A stretch of DNA of 64,000 nucleotides from DATMER01 sp963741305 (GCA_963741305.1 CAVUHL010000003.1:3100001-3164000); one strand, 5' to 3'; positions 1 through 9,896 are shown, counted from the stretch's first letter. The notes: generated by a model from the sequence alone, not told the origin. Numbers and translations are program-made.

Positions 1-2595
1 AAGAAGGATGTGGACACCGGCGCCTCGGACGTGGCCATCGATCCCTCGAACCCGAACATCGTGTTCGCAGGGCTCTGGCAGGCGCGGCGCCGGCCCTGGG
101 AGATGACGAGCGGCGGACCGGGCAGCGGCCTCTATGTCTCCCGCGACGGCGGCGACTCCTGGACCCAGCTCAAGCAGGGTGAGGCCGGCCTCCCCGAAGG
201 CACGTGGGGCAAGGTGGGGGTCGCGGTGGCGCCGTCCGACGGGCGGCGCGTCTATGCTCTGATCGAGGCCGAGAAGGGCGGGCTCTTCCGCTCCGACGAC
301 GGTGGCGAGAGCTGGACCCTCGCCACGCGCTCACGCGAGCTGCGGCAGCGCGCCTGGTACTACACCACGGTCACGGTCAGCCCGGGCAACCCCGACGAGG
401 TCTGGGTCCCCAACGTGCCCATGCTCAAGAGCATCGATGGCGGCAAGACGTTCAAGCAGCTCTTCCTCAGCCACGGCGACCACCATGACCTGTGGATCGA
501 TCCCGGGAACCCGAAGCGGATGATCGGCGCGGACGACGGCGGAGTGGACGTTTCGAACGACGGCGGGGAGACCTGGAGCCCGGCGGTGCTGCCGATCGGG
601 CAGTTCTACCACATCTCCGTGGACGACCGGACGCCGTTCCAGGTGGCCGGCGCGCTGCAGGACATCGGCACTGCGCAAGGGCCGAGCAACTCGCTGAGCT
701 TCCGCGGGATCGTCAACGCCGACTGGCACGACGTAGGCGGCGGCGAAGCCGGCTGGGTGGCCTCGGACCCCTCGGACCCGAACATCGTCTACGCGGGCGA
801 GTACCTGGGTATCATGACCCGTTACGACCATCGCATCGGGGAGGCGCGCAACGTCAGCGCCTGGCCGGACAACCCGTCGGGCTGGGCCCCCAAGGACATG
901 CGCTACCGCTTCCAGTGGACCGCGCCCATCCACATCTCACCGCACGATCCGAAGACGGTCTATCACGGTGCCAACGTCCTCTTCCGCACGCGGGACGGTG
1001 GCCAGAGCTGGGATGCCATCAGCCCGGACCTGACCCGCGACGACGAGTCCAAGCAGCAATGGTCCGGCGGCCCGGTCACCGGCGACAACACCGGCGTCGA
1101 GACCTACTGCACGATCTTCGTCGTGGCCGAGTCGCCGCTCGAAAAGGGGCTGATCTGGGCGGGCAGCGACGATGGCCTCGTACACCTCACCCGTGACAGC
1201 GGAGGCAAGTGGGAAAACCTGACGAAGGACATCCCCGGCTTCCCCGAGTGGGGCACGGTGAGCATGATCGAGCCTTCGCGCTTCGACGCGGGCACGGCCT
1301 ATCTGGTGGCCGACGCCCACCGGCTGGACGACATGCAGCCCTATCTCTGGAAGACCTCGGATTTCGGGAAGACGTGGAAGCGTCTGGACAAAAACCTGCC
1401 CCGCGACGTCTATCTCCATTCCGTGCGCGAGGACCCCGCCCGGAAGGGGATGCTCTATCTCGGCACCGAGCGTGGCGTGGCCGTGTCGCGGGACGATGGG
1501 GCCACCTGGAGTGGGTTGCGCCTGAACCTCCCCACCGTGGCCGTCCACGACCTCGTGGTCAAGGACGACAGCCTGGTGCTGGGCACCCACGGCCGGTCGG
1601 CCTGGATCCTGGACAACCTTTCGATGGTGCGGGCGCAGTCACCCGAGGCCATGGCCAAGGACGTTCACCTCTACCCCGCTGCGGACGCGGTACGCTGGAT
1701 CTGGCATCGCGGCCCCCGCCTCACCGTCCGCGTGGGACAGAACCCCGCGGCGGGAGCCCCTCTCCATTACTGGCTCAAGGAGGAGCCCAAGGGGGAGGTG
1801 ACGATCGAGATCCTGGACGCGGCCGGCACCCTGGTGCGCAAAATGAGCAGCGCCGAGCCGGAGCCCATCGGGTTCAGCGAGTACATGGAGGACGAGAAGG
1901 ATTTCCAGAAGACCAGGACGCTCGGCAAGAAGAAGGGGCTGCAGCGCGCGGACTGGGACCTTGCCTGGGAAGGCGCGGAGCTGATCCGGGGAGGAATGCT
2001 GGATTACGGCTATCCGATCATCGGCCCGACCGCCCTCCCCGGCACCTACACGGTGCGGCTGACGGTGGATGGAAAGACCGAGGCCACGACGCTGAAGCTC
2101 CTGCCCGACCCGCGCTCGGCCGTGCCTCCCGAGGCCATGGGCGAGCAGCTCCGTTTCTCGCTGGAGGTGCGGGACGCGATCTCCCAGCTGGCCCGCACGG
2201 CCGAGCAGCTCCGCAGCGTGCGGCGCCAGGTCACGGCCCGGAACGACCTGCTGAAGAAGGACCCCAGGGCGGCGGACCTCGTCAAGGCTTCCGAGGCCTT
2301 CGTGAAAAAGCTGGACGCCGTGGAAGAGGGGCTGCACAACCCCAAGGCGGAGATCGCCTACGACATCCTGGCCATGAAGGGAGGCGCCGCGCCGTACTCC
2401 CGCCTCTCGCCACTCTTCGACAGTGTGAAGACGGGCGACGGCCCACCGACCCAGGGGATGAAGAACGTCTTCGCCGCGGTGAAGGCGGACCTGGACAGGC
2501 TGGAAGGCGAGTGGAAAGCGCTCATCGCCACCGACCTCGCCGCCCTGGAAGAGCAGGCCGAGGCTCTGGACATGCCGGAGATCTACGTGCCGTAG
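1..2595 (+). CDS. VPS10/sortilin-like Asp-box repeat protein, 5'-truncated
   Basis: The reading frame is open from base 1 (KKDVDTGASD...), so the true start lies outside the window and about 864 residues are visible. At least six Asp-box motifs of the form SxDGGxxW/F are present (SRDGGDSW, SDDGGESW, SIDGGKTF, SNDGGETW, TRDGGQSW, SRDDGATW). They mark a beta-propeller of the BNR/VPS10/sortilin type. The last ~250 residues are not propeller-like and contain a helical segment rich in E, K and R. Family members are usually secreted and annotated as glycosyl hydrolase-like, but no catalytic residues can be assigned here, so an enzymatic role is not supported. The gene ends directly against a palindromic intergenic repeat. 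Confidence 0.85.
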   Translation, partial: KKDVDTGASDVAIDPSNPNIVFAGLWQARRRPWEMTSGGPGSGLYVSRDGGDSWTQLKQGEAGLPEGTWGKVGVAVAPSDGRRVYALIEAEKGGLFRSDDGGESWTLATRSRELRQRAWYYTTVTVSPGNPDEVWVPNVPMLKSIDGGKTFKQLFLSHGDHHDLWIDPGNPKRMIGADDGGVDVSNDGGETWSPAVLPIGQFYHISVDDRTPFQVAGALQDIGTAQGPSNSLSFRGIVNADWHDVGGGEAGWVASDPSDPNIVYAGEYLGIMTRYDHRIGEARNVSAWPDNPSGWAPKDMRYRFQWTAPIHISPHDPKTVYHGANVLFRTRDGGQSWDAISPDLTRDDESKQQWSGGPVTGDNTGVETYCTIFVVAESPLEKGLIWAGSDDGLVHLTRDSGGKWENLTKDIPGFPEWGTVSMIEPSRFDAGTAYLVADAHRLDDMQPYLWKTSDFGKTWKRLDKNLPRDVYLHSVREDPARKGMLYLGTERGVAVSRDDGATWSGLRLNLPTVAVHDLVVKDDSLVLGTHGRSAWILDNLSMVRAQSPEAMAKDVHLYPAADAVRWIWHRGPRLTVRVGQNPAAGAPLHYWLKEEPKGEVTIEILDAAGTLVRKMSSAEPEPIGFSEYMEDEKDFQKTRTLGKKKGLQRADWDLAWEGAELIRGGMLDYGYPIIGPTALPGTYTVRLTVDGKTEATTLKLLPDPRSAVPPEAMGEQLRFSLEVRDAISQLARTAEQLRSVRRQVTARNDLLKKDPRAADLVKASEAFVKKLDAVEEGLHNPKAEIAYDILAMKGGAAPYSRLSPLFDSVKTGDGPPTQGMKNVFAAVKADLDRLEGEWKALIATDLAALEEQAEALDMPEIYVP

Positions 2596-2745
2596 ACCCT
2601 CACCCCCCGGCCCCCTCTCCCACACGCACTCACACCCGACCGGGAGAGGGGGAGACGGAAAAAGTCAGGAAAAAGAGGAAGGGCGGGGGCGCCCCTCTCC
2701 CGGGTGGGTGTGAGTGCGTGTGGGAGAGGGGGCGGGGGTGAGGGT
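2596..2745. repeat. Family A long palindromic intergenic repeat, copy 1
   Basis: This ~150-bp element begins ACCCTCACCCC and ends GGGGTGAGGGT. The two ~50-base arms are inverted copies of each other, containing CTCTCCCACACGCACTCACA and its complement, and the centre is AAAAAG-rich. Near-identical elements lie at 9014-9167 and 51221-51380. It fills the whole gap between two convergent genes, so a bidirectional terminator role or a MITE-like origin is possible. Neither is shown by the sequence. Confidence 0.85.
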
Positions 2746-3863
2746 CAGGCCTTGCCCCAGATCTCGCCGAGCGCGCGCTGGAAGTTGCCTCCCAGGATCA
2801 GCTCGATCTGCGGGTTCGTGTAGCCTCTCTTGATCAGGCCCTCGGTCAGCTCGAAGACCCGCCGCGGGTGCTTCAGGCCGAGCACGTTGTAGCGCGGGCG
2901 GACCCGGTTCGTGCGCGGATCGATGGCATCGACGTCCGCGTCGCTCCCGAGCCCGACGTGCTCGATCCCGGCGACGCGGATCACGTGCTCGAAATGGTCG
3001 AGGACATGATCGATCCGCGCCGGCTGGCCGCTCTTCACGAACGCCGGGATGACCGTGATCCCCATCACGCCGCCCCGCTGGGCCATCGCCTTGATCACCT
3101 TGTCCGACTTGCAGCGCGGATGGGCCACCAGCGCCCGGCAGTTCGAGTGCGTGATCAGGACCGGTTGGCGGGAGAGGCGGATGGCGTCCAGGCTCGTGCG
3201 CTCGGCGGAGTGCGAAATGTCCACCACCATGCCCACCCGGTTCATGGCCGCCACGATCTCCGCGCCATAGGAGGTCAGGCCGCCGTCCTGGGCCTCCTTG
3301 CAGCCGCAGCCCAGGCGGTTGCGCGAGTTGTAGGTGAGCTGCGACACCCGCTGGCCGACCTCGTGAAAGGTCTCCACGTCCGCGGCCGTCCGGAAGTGGT
3401 CGGCATTCTGAAAGCCGATCAGGACACCGATCTTCCCCTCCGCTCCGGCCCGCGCGAAGTCCGCGGCCGAGTCCATGCGGAGGAGGTACTGGGGATTGGC
3501 GCCGAGGAAGCGGTTCCAGCCCGTGGTCCAGCGCAGCGCCGCCTCGTAGGCGTTCGGCTCGTTGGGCTCCACGGCCGGGTGGAAGACCCGGACGCCGGTG
3601 CTCAGCAGCTTGAGGTAGTCGGCTTGGCTGAAGGTCGCGGGCGCGCGCTGCCAGCCGTACAGCTTCGGCCAGTCCAGCGTCAGGAGCCCGAGCATGTCGA
3701 TCACCATCGACCGGCCAACGAGGTCGATGGCCCGGGCGGAAACGCCAGTCTTGGTATCGCCGGCAGCGGCAAAGAGATTGAACCGGCCCCGGTTGACCAT
3801 CGGGGCGGCCAGAACTCCCGTGCCGGCGAGTAGACCCGCTCTGAGAAACTCCCTGCGATTCAC
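2745..3863 (-). CDS. Peptidase M19 (membrane dipeptidase-like) family protein, Tat-exported
   Basis: The 372-residue protein has an N-terminal twin-arginine signal (NRREFLRAGLLAGTG), so export in folded form is likely. Family landmarks are VDISHSAERT and ITHSNCRALVAHPR (the two conserved His positions) and HVGLGSDADV. M19 enzymes hydrolyse dipeptides with a binuclear zinc centre. Two other ligand positions look altered. The usual HxD near the N-terminus reads VIDMLGL, and the bridging Glu of the G-I-E-G motif appears as Gln in GFQNADHF. The protein may therefore be a metal-poor or divergent subgroup. It starts with GTG and its stop overlaps the edge of repeat A. Family membership is firm; activity is uncertain. 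Confidence 0.85.
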   Translation of the reverse strand: MNRREFLRAGLLAGTGVLAAPMVNRGRFNLFAAAGDTKTGVSARAIDLVGRSMVIDMLGLLTLDWPKLYGWQRAPATFSQADYLKLLSTGVRVFHPAVEPNEPNAYEAALRWTTGWNRFLGANPQYLLRMDSAADFARAGAEGKIGVLIGFQNADHFRTAADVETFHEVGQRVSQLTYNSRNRLGCGCKEAQDGGLTSYGAEIVAAMNRVGMVVDISHSAERTSLDAIRLSRQPVLITHSNCRALVAHPRCKSDKVIKAMAQRGGVMGITVIPAFVKSGQPARIDHVLDHFEHVIRVAGIEHVGLGSDADVDAIDPRTNRVRPRYNVLGLKHPRRVFELTEGLIKRGYTNPQIELILGGNFQRALGEIWGKA

Positions 3864-4007
3864 TTCTTTGCTTCTGTCCTGTTAAGGTGGGGAAACTATA
3901 CACGCTCTTTTCCGGCTGCGCCAGTACCCTCAATTACAATCGCTCGCTTACAATCAGGACTACGTCGCCCCAGTCCGTAGACCGCCACACACCCAGGGAG
4001 GCTTGCC

Positions 4008-6407
4008 TTGGACGCGCTGCGCCAGGATCTTCGATTCGCTCTCCGGCTGCTCCTCAAGAGCCGGGGGGTCACGGCTATTGCCGTGCTCTCCATGGCGCTC
4101 GGGATCGGGGTCAACGTCACCGTCTTCGGCATCATCCATGGCCTCCTCCTCCGGCCCTTCCCCTATGTGGAGCCGGATCGGGTCGTCGCCCTTTCGACGG
4201 AGCATCCGATCGTAAAGGGCCACTACGGCGCCTGGTCGTACCTGGACTATGTGGACCTGGAGAACGAGAACACCGTTTTCCAGGGGGTGGCCGCCCACCG
4301 CGGCGGAGGGAGCATGACCCTGGCGGGTCCCGAGGGACCGGAGAAGATCGAGATCGACGCCGTCTCGGCCGACCTGTTTCCCCTCCTCGGGGTCTCTCCG
4401 GCCCTCGGGCGCGGCTTCACCCTCATGGAGGACCGGCCGAGCGGACCGCTGGTGATCCTCCTCAGCCACGGCCTCTGGCAGCGCCGCTTCCGGAGCGATC
4501 CCGGCATCGTCGGCAGCGAGGTGACCGCCGGCGGCAAGCCGCACCGGGTGGTCGGCGTCATGCCTCCAGGCTTCGAGTACCCGGACCTCCGCCAAGCCTG
4601 GGTGCCGCTCGGGAGCCGGTGGGCCCAGGGCCCGCGGTCGATCCGCAACCTTCAGCTCAAGGCACGCCTGCGATCGGGGATCTCCCTGGAGCAGGCGCAG
4701 GACGAGGTGAACACCCTGTTGCGCCGCATGGAGGAGATGCATCCGGAGACCAACTCCGGCTGGCGTGCATCGGTGGAGCCGCTGCGGCAGAATCTCGCCC
4801 CGCCCGAGGTCCGGACCCCTTTCTTCATCCTGGCCGGAGCGGCCGCCTGCGTCCTGCTCCTCGCCTGCGTCAACGTGAGCAGCCTGCTGCTCGCCCAGGC
4901 CGGAGGGCGGCAGAAGGAGCTGGCGATCCGGGCGGCGCTCGGATGCAGCCGCGGCCGGATCATCCGCCAGCTCGTCACCGAGAATGTGCTCCTTGCCCTG
5001 GCCGGCGGCGCACTTGGCGTGCTGCTCTCGTCTCTGGGGCTCGACGCCGCCAGCCGTGCCCTTGCACCCATCCCGTTCTGGATGCGCTTCACCCTGGACG
5101 GTCCGGTCCTGCTCTTCGCGCTCGTGGCATCGGTGGCCTGCGGCCTGATCTTCGGGCTCGTCCCAGCCCGGCAGGCGGCGGGGATCGAGCTCCGCTCCAT
5201 CTTCAAGGACGGAGGCGGAGGACGGCGCAGCAAAGGGCACAGCCTCCGGGCGATGCTCGTGGTCGGAGAGGTCGCAATTGCGCTGGTCCTGTTGATCGGC
5301 ATGTCGCTCTTCCTGCGGAGCTTTTTACACTTGCGCAACGGCGACCCCCGTCTGGCCTCGCGCGACCTCCTCACCCTCTGGACGACGCTCCAGGGCGACG
5401 CCTACGACGACGTGAGAAGCCGGGCGCAGAGGGCCGAGGACGTCGCGCGGCGGTTGGCGGCGGTCCCGGGGATCGATGCCGTGGCCGTCGGATCGGTTCC
5501 CCTCTACGACACCGGGTCCCGAGGCCGGATCGCGCTCGCGGGGAGGACGTTCGCCGCTGGAAAGGAGCCCGTCCCGCTGGCCTCCGGCGTGACCTCGGGC
5601 TGGTTCCGCACCGTATCGGTCCCCCTCCTGCACGGCAGGGCCTTCACGGAGCGGGAATCCGCGGGCGGGGCCGCGGTCGCCGTGGTCAACCAGGCCTTCG
5701 CGCGCCGCTTCTTCCCGGGCCAGCCCGCGGTCGGGAAGCGCCTGCGCCTGCTCGACGAGGAGCGAGCGGGCTGGATGACGATCGTCGGCGTCTCCGGCGA
5801 CCTGACGACGGACCCCTGGAAGCCCGCCGAGCCGCAGATCTACGTCCCTCCCTCCTACCAGCAGGTCCGCTCCATTGGAATCGTCATCCGTACCCAAAAA
5901 CCCCGCGACGGCATTGTGGAAAGGGTAAGGAAGGAGCTGCGCGCTTCCGACCCCAGCCTGCCGCTCTACGACGTCTACACGATGGACGAGGTCCTCGACC
6001 AGTACCTGGCCGTCGAGCGGGCGGTCAGCGAAGCCTTCGCGCTCTTCGGCGCGATCGCGCTCTTCCTGGCGGCGATCGGGATCCATGGCGTGCTCTCCTG
6101 CTCGGTGAGCCAGCGGGTGCATGAGCTTGGCGTGCGGATCGCGCTCGGGGCGAAGCGCCGCCACATGGCGGCGATAGTGCTGCTGCGCGGCATGGCGCTG
6201 GCCCTGGCCGGAATCGGCCTGGGCCTCGCGGGAGCGCTTGCCGCTACCCATCTGGTAGCCGAGCAGCTCTACGGTGTCAGCCCGACCGACCTGGCGAGCT
6301 TCCTGGCGATTCCGCTCCTGCTCCTGGGAGTAGCGCTCGCCGCCTGTTGGGCGCCGGCCCGGCGAGCCATGGATGCGGACCCGGTCGAGGCAATCCGCAG
6401 GAAGTGA
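4008..6407 (+). CDS. ABC transporter permease of the acidobacterial duplicated-permease (MacB/FtsX) type
   Basis: The 799-residue protein opens with DALRQDLRFALRLLLKSRG followed by a first TM segment ending VNVTVFGIIHGLLLRPFPY, the N-terminal signature of this family. A MacB-type periplasmic core follows (about residues 50-250). There are two FtsX-like three-helix bundles, at roughly 265-420 and 690-790, which is the duplicated arrangement typical of these proteins. The TTG start is chosen because GGGAGG lies about 6 bases upstream and the family N-terminus begins exactly there. No ATPase gene is adjacent, which is normal for these orphan permeases. The substrate is unknown. Confidence 0.9.
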   Translation: MDALRQDLRFALRLLLKSRGVTAIAVLSMALGIGVNVTVFGIIHGLLLRPFPYVEPDRVVALSTEHPIVKGHYGAWSYLDYVDLENENTVFQGVAAHRGGGSMTLAGPEGPEKIEIDAVSADLFPLLGVSPALGRGFTLMEDRPSGPLVILLSHGLWQRRFRSDPGIVGSEVTAGGKPHRVVGVMPPGFEYPDLRQAWVPLGSRWAQGPRSIRNLQLKARLRSGISLEQAQDEVNTLLRRMEEMHPETNSGWRASVEPLRQNLAPPEVRTPFFILAGAAACVLLLACVNVSSLLLAQAGGRQKELAIRAALGCSRGRIIRQLVTENVLLALAGGALGVLLSSLGLDAASRALAPIPFWMRFTLDGPVLLFALVASVACGLIFGLVPARQAAGIELRSIFKDGGGGRRSKGHSLRAMLVVGEVAIALVLLIGMSLFLRSFLHLRNGDPRLASRDLLTLWTTLQGDAYDDVRSRAQRAEDVARRLAAVPGIDAVAVGSVPLYDTGSRGRIALAGRTFAAGKEPVPLASGVTSGWFRTVSVPLLHGRAFTERESAGGAAVAVVNQAFARRFFPGQPAVGKRLRLLDEERAGWMTIVGVSGDLTTDPWKPAEPQIYVPPSYQQVRSIGIVIRTQKPRDGIVERVRKELRASDPSLPLYDVYTMDEVLDQYLAVERAVSEAFALFGAIALFLAAIGIHGVLSCSVSQRVHELGVRIALGAKRRHMAAIVLLRGMALALAGIGLGLAGALAATHLVAEQLYGVSPTDLASFLAIPLLLLGVALAACWAPARRAMDADPVEAIRRK

Positions 6408-6488
6408 CCTGGCCCCACCTTTGCAGAGTAAAGAAATACAGACGCCAGCACGGGTCTCAACCCTTTAACTACCTGCAAGGAGAACCTC

Positions 6489-6965
6489 ATGGCGCATGAT
6501 GAAAAAGACAAAGTCCATCCGGTCGGCAGTGGCACGGGTGCTGCGGCTGGTGCCGCTACGGGCGCTGCCATTGGTACCGCGGTAGGCGGACCGGTCGTCG
6601 GTACGCTGGTTGGAGCCGCTGTCGGAGCGGTTGCCGGAGGCCTCGTCGGCCACGGTATCGCGGAAGCTGTCAATCCCACCGAGGAGGACACCTACTGGCG
6701 GGAGAACTACAAGACGCGTCCCTACGCCGCCGAGAGCGGCCGCGACTACGAGCACTACCAGCCCGCCTACAAGTACGGCTGGGAGGCGCGGCAGCAGCAC
6801 GCGGGCAAGAGCTGGGACCAGGCAGAGACCGACCTGGAGCGCGGCTGGGACAACGCCAAGGGCGCGTCCAAGCAGACCTGGAACGAGGCCAAGCACGCGA
6901 CCCGCGATGCCTGGCACCGTGTCGAAGGCGCGCTGCCTGGTGATGCGGACCGCGACGGCCGTTAG
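6489..6965 (+). CDS. Glycine-zipper protein with a basic/aromatic C-terminal domain
   Basis: The 158-residue protein starts at ATG with AAGGAGA just upstream. Residues about 14-58 are a glycine zipper (GAAAGAATGAAIGTAVGGPV and onward), probably a membrane-inserting hairpin. The rest is hydrophilic, with YWRENYKTRPYA, YQPAYKYGWEA and repeated W/E/K helical blocks (SWDQAETDLERGW). This resembles small stress-associated proteins found in many environmental bacteria, but I cannot name a function. There is no signal peptide. It is monocistronic in appearance, 80 bases after the permease gene. Confidence 0.75.
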   Translation: MAHDEKDKVHPVGSGTGAAAGAATGAAIGTAVGGPVVGTLVGAAVGAVAGGLVGHGIAEAVNPTEEDTYWRENYKTRPYAAESGRDYEHYQPAYKYGWEARQQHAGKSWDQAETDLERGWDNAKGASKQTWNEAKHATRDAWHRVEGALPGDADRDGR

Positions 6966-7066
6966 TTAGTACCGGAATTCTCCTTGAGGCCCGGATGAGC
7001 GAACCTCATCCGGGTCTCTCTGTTTATAGAGGTTCTGCTACGCTGACACCCGAAGGAGGACTTCTG

Positions 7067-9013
7067 GTGTACGCAACAAGCATCCGCCTCTCTGTCCTGT
7101 TCGTCGCTTTCCTCGGCTTCGCAAGCCTTGCCCAGTCCGCCGTCTTCACGGTCGTGGGCGACCTGTCCGGCGTCGCGCTCCAACCCCAGCCGGGAGCGAG
7201 CGGCCTCGCCTTCCCCACGTCCGTCATCCATGCTGGCGACGACCGGCTGTTCCTCACGATCCGCGACGGCCGCATCGTCATCTACTCGAATGGCGCGGTG
7301 CTCCCGGCTCCATTCCTCGACATCCGCAGCCTGGTGGATACCGCGGGCGAAGGCGGGCTGCTTTCCGCGGCTTTCCACCCTCGCTTTGCCCAGAACGGCT
7401 TCGTCTTCGTCAACTACACGGACAAGGCCAGCTTCGACACGATCATTGCCCGCTACCAGGTCTCGGCCGGCAATCCCAATCAAGCCGACCCGGCGAGCGC
7501 CCGCGTGCTGCTCCGCATCGACCAGCCGTTCACCAACCACAACGGCGGGCAGATCCAGTTCGGGCCGGACGGCTACCTCTACATCGGCATGGGGGACGGC
7601 GGCTCGGCCAACGATCCCGACTGCCGGGCGCAGCGCAGCGACACCCTGCTCGGCAAGATGCTGCGCATCGACGTCGACCAGAACGTAAATTCTGCTCCGT
7701 TCCATGGCATCCCGGCGGACAACCCGTTCCGTGGGGGTGGCGGCATCCCGGACGAGGTCTGGGCCTCGGGCTTCCGCAACCCCTGGCGCTTCTCTTTCGA
7801 CCGCTCCACCGGCGACCTCTACGTCGGCGACGTGGGACAGGGCCAGCGCGAGGAGATCTCCCGCCAGCCCGCGGACAGCAACGGCGGCGAGAACTACGGA
7901 TGGAAGGTCATGGAGGGGACGCTCTGCTTCAACACCTCGTCCTGCCCGGGCTCGACGCCCCCCTGCAACTCGCCGGCGCTGACCATGCCCATCCTTGAGT
8001 ATCAGAACGCGGGCGCCAACTGCTCGGTCATCGGCGGCTACGTCTACCGTGGCACCGGCGTGCCGCAGCTTGCCGGGCATTACGTTTTCGGAGACCTCTG
8101 CTCGGGGCAGATCTGGGCAGCCAGGCAGAACGGGGCCGGCACCTGGCAGGTGTGGACGGCCGCCGAGGTAGGGCAAAACCTGATCGCGTTCGGCGAGGAC
8201 CGCCGGGGCGAGCTCTACGTGGCCACCAGCTCGACCCTCTACAAGTTCGAATCCACGGCGGGACCCGAGGAGCCGGAGGGTGCTGACAGCGTAGGGCTCT
8301 TCAATCCGGCGAACATGAGCTTCCTGATCAAGACATCCCTGGCTCCGGGTCCAGCGGACATCACCTTCAGCTTCGGCAAGCGCCGCAAGGGCTGGCTTCC
8401 CGTGGCGGGCGACTGGAACGGCGACGGCCGCGATACCGTCGGGCTCTGGGACCGCAGGAGCTTGAGCTTCCACCTCAAGAACTCGCTCTCCGGGGGTGCG
8501 GACGACGCGCGCCCCTTCATCAGGAAGGTCAAGGCCACCTGGCTCCCCCTGGCCGGGGACTGGAACGGCGACGGCCGCGACGGCATCGGCTTCTACGATC
8601 CGGACACCGGCACGTTCCGGTTCAAGCAGGACCCCACCACGGGCCGGCTCATGGGCCTGACCGTGCGCATCGTTGAATGGCAGCGGGGGATGATCCCCCT
8701 CGCGGGCGACTGGGACGGCGACGGCCACGACTCGGTGGGCCTGTTCGATCCGGACACGAACACGTTCCGCCTCCTGAACGGCCTGGCCAACGGTACTCCC
8801 GGCAATGCCACCGTGGTCTACGACTTCGGGGATGGAGCCACTCTCCTGCCTCTGGTCGGGGATTGGGACGGGGATGGGATCGACACGCCCGGTTTTTACA
8901 ACGTGGGCTCGGGCGAGTTCTCCCTGACCGGGAAGACGGGCACGGTGACCGAGACGGTGTTCCAGCTCGGGGAGCCGGGGAGGGCTGCGGTGCCGTTGGC
9001 GGGGAGTTGGTAG
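7067..9013 (+). CDS. Secreted PQQ-dependent sugar dehydrogenase-like protein with FG-GAP-like repeats
   Basis: The start is placed at GTG 7067 because AAGGAGGA sits 6 bases upstream and a signal peptide follows (YATSIRLSVLFVAFLGFASL, then AQSA). The catalytic domain (about residues 25-400) carries the glucose/sorbosone dehydrogenase landmarks NHNGGQIQFGPDGYLYIG, SGFRNPWRFSFD, GDVGQGQREEI and NYGWKVMEG. The family oxidises aldoses in the periplasm with PQQ and calcium. The C-terminal ~230 residues hold four units ending in GDWNGDGRD-type calcium-binding loops, like FG-GAP/VCBS repeats. Repeat A follows the stop immediately. The substrate cannot be deduced. Confidence 0.88.
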   Translation: MYATSIRLSVLFVAFLGFASLAQSAVFTVVGDLSGVALQPQPGASGLAFPTSVIHAGDDRLFLTIRDGRIVIYSNGAVLPAPFLDIRSLVDTAGEGGLLSAAFHPRFAQNGFVFVNYTDKASFDTIIARYQVSAGNPNQADPASARVLLRIDQPFTNHNGGQIQFGPDGYLYIGMGDGGSANDPDCRAQRSDTLLGKMLRIDVDQNVNSAPFHGIPADNPFRGGGGIPDEVWASGFRNPWRFSFDRSTGDLYVGDVGQGQREEISRQPADSNGGENYGWKVMEGTLCFNTSSCPGSTPPCNSPALTMPILEYQNAGANCSVIGGYVYRGTGVPQLAGHYVFGDLCSGQIWAARQNGAGTWQVWTAAEVGQNLIAFGEDRRGELYVATSSTLYKFESTAGPEEPEGADSVGLFNPANMSFLIKTSLAPGPADITFSFGKRRKGWLPVAGDWNGDGRDTVGLWDRRSLSFHLKNSLSGGADDARPFIRKVKATWLPLAGDWNGDGRDGIGFYDPDTGTFRFKQDPTTGRLMGLTVRIVEWQRGMIPLAGDWDGDGHDSVGLFDPDTNTFRLLNGLANGTPGNATVVYDFGDGATLLPLVGDWDGDGIDTPGFYNVGSGEFSLTGKTGTVTETVFQLGEPGRAAVPLAGSW

Positions 9014-9167
9014 ACCCTCACCCCCCGGCCCCCTCTCCCACACGCACTCACACCCACCCGGGAGAGGGGGAGACGGAAAAAGAAGCGAGAGAAGATAAGG
9101 GCAGGGCGGGGGCGCCCCTCTCCCGGGTGGGTGTGAGTGCGTGTGGGAGAGGGGTTGGGGTGAGGGT
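9014..9167. repeat. Family A long palindromic intergenic repeat, copy 2
   Basis: The same element as at 2596-2745, with nearly identical arms (CTCTCCCACACGCACTCACA and its complement) around an AAAAAG-containing centre. It lies between two genes that converge, as in copy 1. The arms are much more conserved than the centre. Confidence 0.85.
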
Positions 9168-9183
9168 TCCGGGGGTCGGCGCC

Positions 9184-9879
9184 CTAAAACCCCGGGACCG
9201 TCACGCTCTTCCCGTTGTGCTCAGGCCCCAGGGAGAGCAAGAAGGGAGCGGCCCGCTCGGCCCATTTCTCCGGCCCGGGGTAGCTCTTGGCCGACTGGCC
9301 GTAGCAGCTCTCCAGCAGCTCGGTGTGGATCACCCCGGGGTTGACCGCCACGGCGGCCACTCCCCGGGGGAGCTCCTCGGCCAGGGAACGGGTGAGCCCC
9401 TCGATCGCCCACTTGGTGGCGCAGTAGGGCCCGAGCTCCGAGGCCGTCGAGCGGCCCCAGCCGCTGCTGAAGTTCACCACCACCCCGCTACCCCGCTCCA
9501 GCATGGCCGGCAGGAAGTTGCGGATGATGTAGTACGTACCCTTCAGGTTCACGTCCACGACCAGCCCGAACTCCTCCTCCGGCACTTCCCAGAGGGGAGC
9601 GTTCGCGTTGATCACGCCGGCATTGTTGATCAGCAGGTCGGGGGGGCCGTGGCTCTCGAGGATCTTCTCGGACCAGGTCTGCACCTGGATGCTCGAGGCG
9701 ACGTTGACCACCTCGAAGCGGTGCTCGGCGTCGAGCAGGCCGCGCATCTCCTCGATCCGGGCGCGGGAGCGGCCGCAGCCCGCCACACGGTGGCCCATCC
9801 CTGCGAGGCGCAGGGCAAGTGCGCGGCCCAGACCCCGGGTCACGCCGGTGATGACGACCGTACGGCCTTCGCTGCTCAT
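9184..9879 (-). CDS. Short-chain dehydrogenase/reductase
   Basis: The 231-residue protein is a classical SDR. The nucleotide-binding motif TGVTRGLG is near the N-terminus, NNAG is around residue 88, and the catalytic YCATK (YxxxK) is around residue 150, preceded by the serine of NFSSGWG. These are NAD(P)(H)-dependent oxidoreductases. The C-terminus (KSVTVPGF) is short, and no substrate prediction is possible. The ATG at 9877-9879 is the natural SDR N-terminus (MSSEGRTVVITG). The open frame continues far upstream, but that extension has no coding character. The next minus-strand gene ends 18 bases upstream, so the two may be co-transcribed. Confidence 0.9.
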   Translation of the reverse strand: MSSEGRTVVITGVTRGLGRALALRLAGMGHRVAGCGRSRARIEEMRGLLDAEHRFEVVNVASSIQVQTWSEKILESHGPPDLLINNAGVINANAPLWEVPEEEFGLVVDVNLKGTYYIIRNFLPAMLERGSGVVVNFSSGWGRSTASELGPYCATKWAIEGLTRSLAEELPRGVAAVAVNPGVIHTELLESCYGQSAKSYPGPEKWAERAAPFLLSLGPEHNGKSVTVPGF

Positions 9880-9896
9880 TAGCGGCGCCAAGCATA

